A stretch of 64,000 nucleotides of DNA from contig JARGSG010000023.1 in assembly GCA_030374805.1 (NCBI GenBank), positions 62,001 to 126,000 of the forward strand, written 5' to 3'. The position numbers were made by a program, and so were the translations under genes. Each line of letters starts with the position of its first letter. Positions within the stretch are counted from its first letter, which is position 1. This stretch comes from Gracilaria gracilis. Its lineage: Eukaryota; Rhodophyta; Florideophyceae; Gracilariales; Gracilariaceae. Below, piece by piece: positions 60,200 through 64,000 of this stretch. Below the pieces are notes generated by a model. The model made no database searches, was not told the origin of the DNA, and saw only the letters and a program-made list of their open reading frames with translations.

Positions 60200-63100
60200 C
60201 GCGATGCATCCTGTAAACATGGTTACTGTTCTTGATCGCATATACCAACAAAATTGATAGCTCTGGGGCAGTGTTACCATGACACATGTCTAGGATTTTC
60301 ATTCTCATAAAAGAAAAGCGATGAAATGGGAGAGTTGTGTTGTAGTTCTCTCTGTTCTGCTTCGTATTTCATCTCTTCGCCCGGATCTCGGCTATTGTTC
60401 AAGTTTTGACACGCGGGATCGACCAGTGTGGACAGTCCTTCACTCTCACCGTTACCGATATGAACAATATCGAAATGATGCGAACAGGAGAATCTATGGA
60501 ACGTGAGCTATGTTTTTAACCGCCGACAGACCGACAGATCTTCGCGATAAAGGGGGTTATCGCTATCGAATTTAGAGACTTCCAGATGCCCATGTTCAAT
60601 TTTGGCTCCACCGCAAGCTATGATTTTCCAGCATATGGGGTGTGCGTATGAAAACGAACAGACACCCTCATAGCTTCCCGGAGGGCTTCTATGTAGAGCA
60701 TAGTAACTTTATGTACTGTAGAATACTCGCAATAAAGGAGAGGAACCGATACGGTGTCCCTCCAACTCATAGAATTTGATACAGTTTCTTTCTCCAACAC
60801 TGGTTGTCCAACACTGGTGGGAAATTGTCCAACAAATTTGGACCGATAAAAGTGAGTTGATTTGGAATCTTGTGGGTTCAAGTTTGCAACCGAGATCTAG
60901 CTGTTCACCATCACCATGTTAACCAAATGAAAAGAACTTAATTTGTCGTTTCTGATAACCATTACTCGGACAAAAGAACATCGTGGTTCACTAACGCATA
61001 TTGATTCGGATGATGGTTTACTGTTGCACTTGACACAATCGAATGCCACTGAGAGATTGGTAGAAGAAGCCGAGCTTGCAGGAGCGGCACAACGTACCAG
61101 CATCTGCTGTGCCATGCCACAGGCGGTGATGTTGCGGGTGTCTGCGCTCGAACTCCATTTTGCTCGAGGCCATTGGACAGGGCGGCGGCGCTGGATGCGG
61201 CACACAAGTGGACTGCACGGGGGCCGGAAGCATGCGGGAATACATAAAAACGCGAAAAAAGAAGGCGGCAAAAGCGCAGGTTGATTCAATAGTGAGTGAG
61301 CACAATGTATAATAAGATACATCTAGAATCAGAAAAGGTTTATGCGTACATAACTCCCCACAGTTCCCGGGAAACTACAACGTTTCCATTTTCATATAAA
61401 ATATGCGCTAAGAATGCATTCAAATGTCAGTCGAGTATACTTTGGAGCAATTTGCGCATTAAAGATATTAGTTAATAAACTTCTTGCTTTATATAAAAAC
61501 TTTGCTGTCCATGCTTTTTGAGAAAACAAGGGATGCCCAAAGCTTCACATGGTTCTCTCCTCGACTTGAGAGTAACCTTTTCTTAGAACAGAGTGGTTGA
61601 AGAAAAATGAAAACCGAGAAATAACCTTCAAAGCTTCTATAGTTGTTCATCTAAAATAAAAAGGGTTTGATCTTAATTTTAGTAGTGGAAAAATACTTAG
61701 CATTGTGCTGAAAGCAATTTTTCACAGAATGGATGCCTCTTAAACAAAAGTTGGCCCAGATAAATCTCAGCGTAGATAATGTTTGCCACAGCCAAAAAAA
61801 AACATGTAGAATGAAGGGAGAAGTTGTGTCTAAATTTGAAACCCAGAGCTCTAAATGTTTTCATGCAACCATTGAACTATTCAGGCTGAGCTCAAGTGTT
61901 TTTGTGTATATGTTTGGAAAACCTTCCCAGAGTTCTTGGTGTAATGTATTGAGAGTCCAAACACCCATTATTGGCTATAACCCTTTCATGCTTTCCTAGA
62001 AAGTTTTTCGATCTTTGCCTAAATCTTTTGAGATCGTTAGAAGAACAACATGGAAATGAGAAATAAACCATAAAACCATATTATTTGCTCAAGTTTTCAA
62101 TCCGGCCCAATTTCGTAACGGAGTCTAACCCCTTTAAATTTGTGGGAGTATCATTTCTTATTAAATGATGATGATTCCTGTACAGGAAATCTACTCCGCC
62201 AACTGATATTATAGGCGTTCGAACAGCAGTTACCGAACGACTTTTGAAGGAGATTTTCTGAAATGCTAGAATTTATACCATCGTAGCTAATTATGAAGTG
62301 TACCATTTTGTGGTAAAACATGGCTTGTACACCTACCCAAGTTTATCTTCAGAACTTTTTTTCCTCCAAGTTGGTAAGCATTGAATTTACGGACTGGCAA
62401 TAATAGTTCTTGGAAGACAGCAACGCCCATAGAAAGTGGCGTACCCGCCAAATGTATGATAGAGTACTCTCTATTTAGTTCTCTATGTAGGAACAAGCTT
62501 CTGCTGTTGGACCATACAGAGCTTCACATCATCACTTTCTTACAATAATCCATTGTCCAAGACTACGGCACAGAATATATTACGCAGCGCTCATAGACCT
62601 TATAGAAGAATTCTTCATACTTTGAAACATTGGTTTCCCTGCAAGCACTTTGGACACAGTTTTTCGGAGAGATTACTATAAATACGGCCCCCGGAAAATC
62701 TACGCACTCTCAAAAATGCACATTTTTGCCCACATATCCTCCACCTGTATAACGAAAACGCACAAGATCCTCCTCTTCTTCCACCGTGCTCGAAAAACCC
62801 TCTACCTTGTCGTCCAAATACCGATAAAGTGTGGGGTCCGTCTGGTAGAAAGAGCGCGCGAGGGCTCAACCTAAAGAAGGAAAACACACAACCAATATGG
62901 TAGTAGGGCAGCATCAAAAATTCGCCTACCCGCGCGCGGTTGCGTCTGTCTCTTCTAGGTTCACGGCTTTGATTGCATCAACCATTCTGGTACGCTCCGT
63001 GGGATATTTGGTGCGCCGTTGTGCTTGTTTGCGCACTGTACCACGAAGGATTTTGATACCCTCTTGGTTGCCGCGTGCCTCACTGCCCCGTTGAGGTTCT

Positions 63101-63240
63101 GTCTCCGCCCCCTCAAGGATCTGCTTTCAAACCCCTTTGTGGTTTGAATCTTCGTCACCCCTTCTAGCTTACCTCTTCTCCTTTGAGGTTGGTCTGTACT
63201 GGCTCTGGCCTTCGTGGCCTTTCGCTTTCCTGACACGGTT
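60200..63240. other. 3-kb stretch without recognisable genes
   Basis: Only short frames occur. A mildly coding-looking minus frame at 62615-62917 has no recognised domain. AT-rich composition dominates from 61.3 to 62.6 kb. Confidence 0.5.
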
Positions 63241-63249
63241 GAAACCATT

Positions 63250-64000
63250 CATGGTGACCCCCGATCCTTACCTCAACCGCGGGGTTAGCCCTGGTACCAG
63301 CGTACGGGCTCGCACCCGTAGCGGCACAGGACGCGTGTCGATTCCCCATGTGGTTCAGTGGGAAGAGGTAACCCCAGGAGACGATGCACCTGCGGCGACC
63401 AATGCCAACACGTCGGTGGTTGAAGAGGCATGGAGCCCCGAACGGGTGGAGGTTTTGAGCTTCAGTTCTGGCGATTCCCCCATTGTGGATAAAAAGCAAA
63501 TTCGGTTCACCACTGCGGTCGAGTGCTCGGCGTCTCACCAACTCCCTCGCGGTAATCATCACACCATGTCGGGTGCCGGTCCTTCGCGCGGTCGGGGAAG
63601 CGGAATTACCAAGTCTGGTTCTTGCGGTACTGCGTTATACCACAGTCGTATCCAAACAGGTTTTCGGAGCTAGCCGGTTCCATCTTCTTCGCATCAACCT
63701 CAAAGTATTCACGAAGGGATCCAGAATCCGTATGGTCCGGAGTCCGAGATCCCTCGCGGTATTTTCTATTATGGTTTGGAGACGTTCACAACAGCCGACT
63801 GGAACGTTTCCCAACATGGTACCTTCGGGATTGATCTAAAGATGGTTTCGCAAGCGACGCTGTACCGTCGGCACTGGCCAGTGGCGCCGGGGAACACCTC
63901 GCTTCCCGGCGTTTTGTGCCGTCCGACTCTGGATACCTACTTGGGTTTGTTTCGCTGGGACTGTGAGCGCCTCCGCTCGGTTCCGGAGACGCCCCACCGT
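63250..64000 (+). CDS. Unrecognised coding region running off the window end
   Basis: From an ATG at 63250 (MVTPDPYLNRGVSPGTS...) the sequence is coding-like. GC is higher than in the flank, and the frame reaching the window edge has folded-protein character (PRGIFYYGLETFTTADWNV, then RHWPVAPGNTSLPGVLC). I do not recognise it. It could be a host gene or the start of a mobile element. Confidence 0.4.

Noticed and set aside
1-64000. CRISPR arrays, operons or rRNA genes
   Set aside because: None seen. Gene structure, introns and transposons are eukaryotic nuclear.

Overview
This window is eukaryotic nuclear DNA, most likely from a florideophyte red alga of the Chondrus/Gracilaria kind; that assignment is an inference. 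The best marker is a respiratory burst NADPH oxidase (48.55-51.28 kb) with four extra membrane segments between its FAD/NADPH entry region and its C-terminal CGP region, an arrangement known from red algal RBOH proteins. Genes are mostly intronless. The few introns start GTATGT, GTAAGT or GTACGT and often carry a TACTAAC-like branch site. Several genes have a TATA box about 90-160 nt upstream of the ATG. Short gene islands sit between AT-rich, gene-free stretches and many transposable elements.

Layout. 1-0.53 kb: a partial unknown gene on the minus strand. 0.70-19.24 kb: a Ty3/Gypsy chromovirus with identical 253-bp LTRs and a TATTG target duplication, split by a 13-kb insert. The insert (about 3.05-16.13 kb) carries a ParB-fold gene, a 5'-truncated PA200/Blm10 proteasome-activator copy, a tryptophanyl-tRNA synthetase fragment and a 1091-aa Plavaka/CACTA-like transposase gene. 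20.4-21.3 kb: a PIF/IS5-like transposase gene with one spliceosomal intron. 22.5 kb: a dead partial copy of the zinc-finger gene at 34.7 kb. 23.5-27.7 kb: an NB-ARC/WD40 NLR-like receptor. 27.85-28.27 kb: a miniature LTR element (TRIM) whose LTRs contain a tRNA-like pol III promoter. 31.05-31.55 kb: a secreted Cys-repeat protein. 32.14-36.05 kb: a 3.9-kb element with 85-bp terminal inverted repeats and a 12-bp target duplication, carrying a Cys/Ala-rich zinc-finger gene and older retroelement debris. 36.6-37.35 kb: a secreted Gly-rich protein. 38.0-39.2 kb: a membrane protein. 40.69-47.07 kb: a young, whole-looking Ty1/Copia element. 47.2 kb: a small secreted Cys-rich peptide. 48.55-51.28 kb: RBOH. 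53.01-54.85 kb: a five-exon ionotropic glutamate receptor-like gene. 58.7-60.1 kb: an F-box-like protein with acidic repeats and a tandem CACGTG promoter array. 63.25-64.0 kb: an unrecognised coding region running off the window.

There is no operon logic. Functionally the host genes lean towards perception and surface chemistry: an NLR-like receptor, an oxidative-burst oxidase, an iGluR-like channel and several small secreted Cys- or Gly-rich proteins. The strongest candidates for undescribed biology are the 13-kb gene-carrying insert inside a near-new retroelement, the tRNA-bearing TRIM and the long-TIR element. All comparisons were made by eye, so identities, family names and gene models need alignment to confirm.
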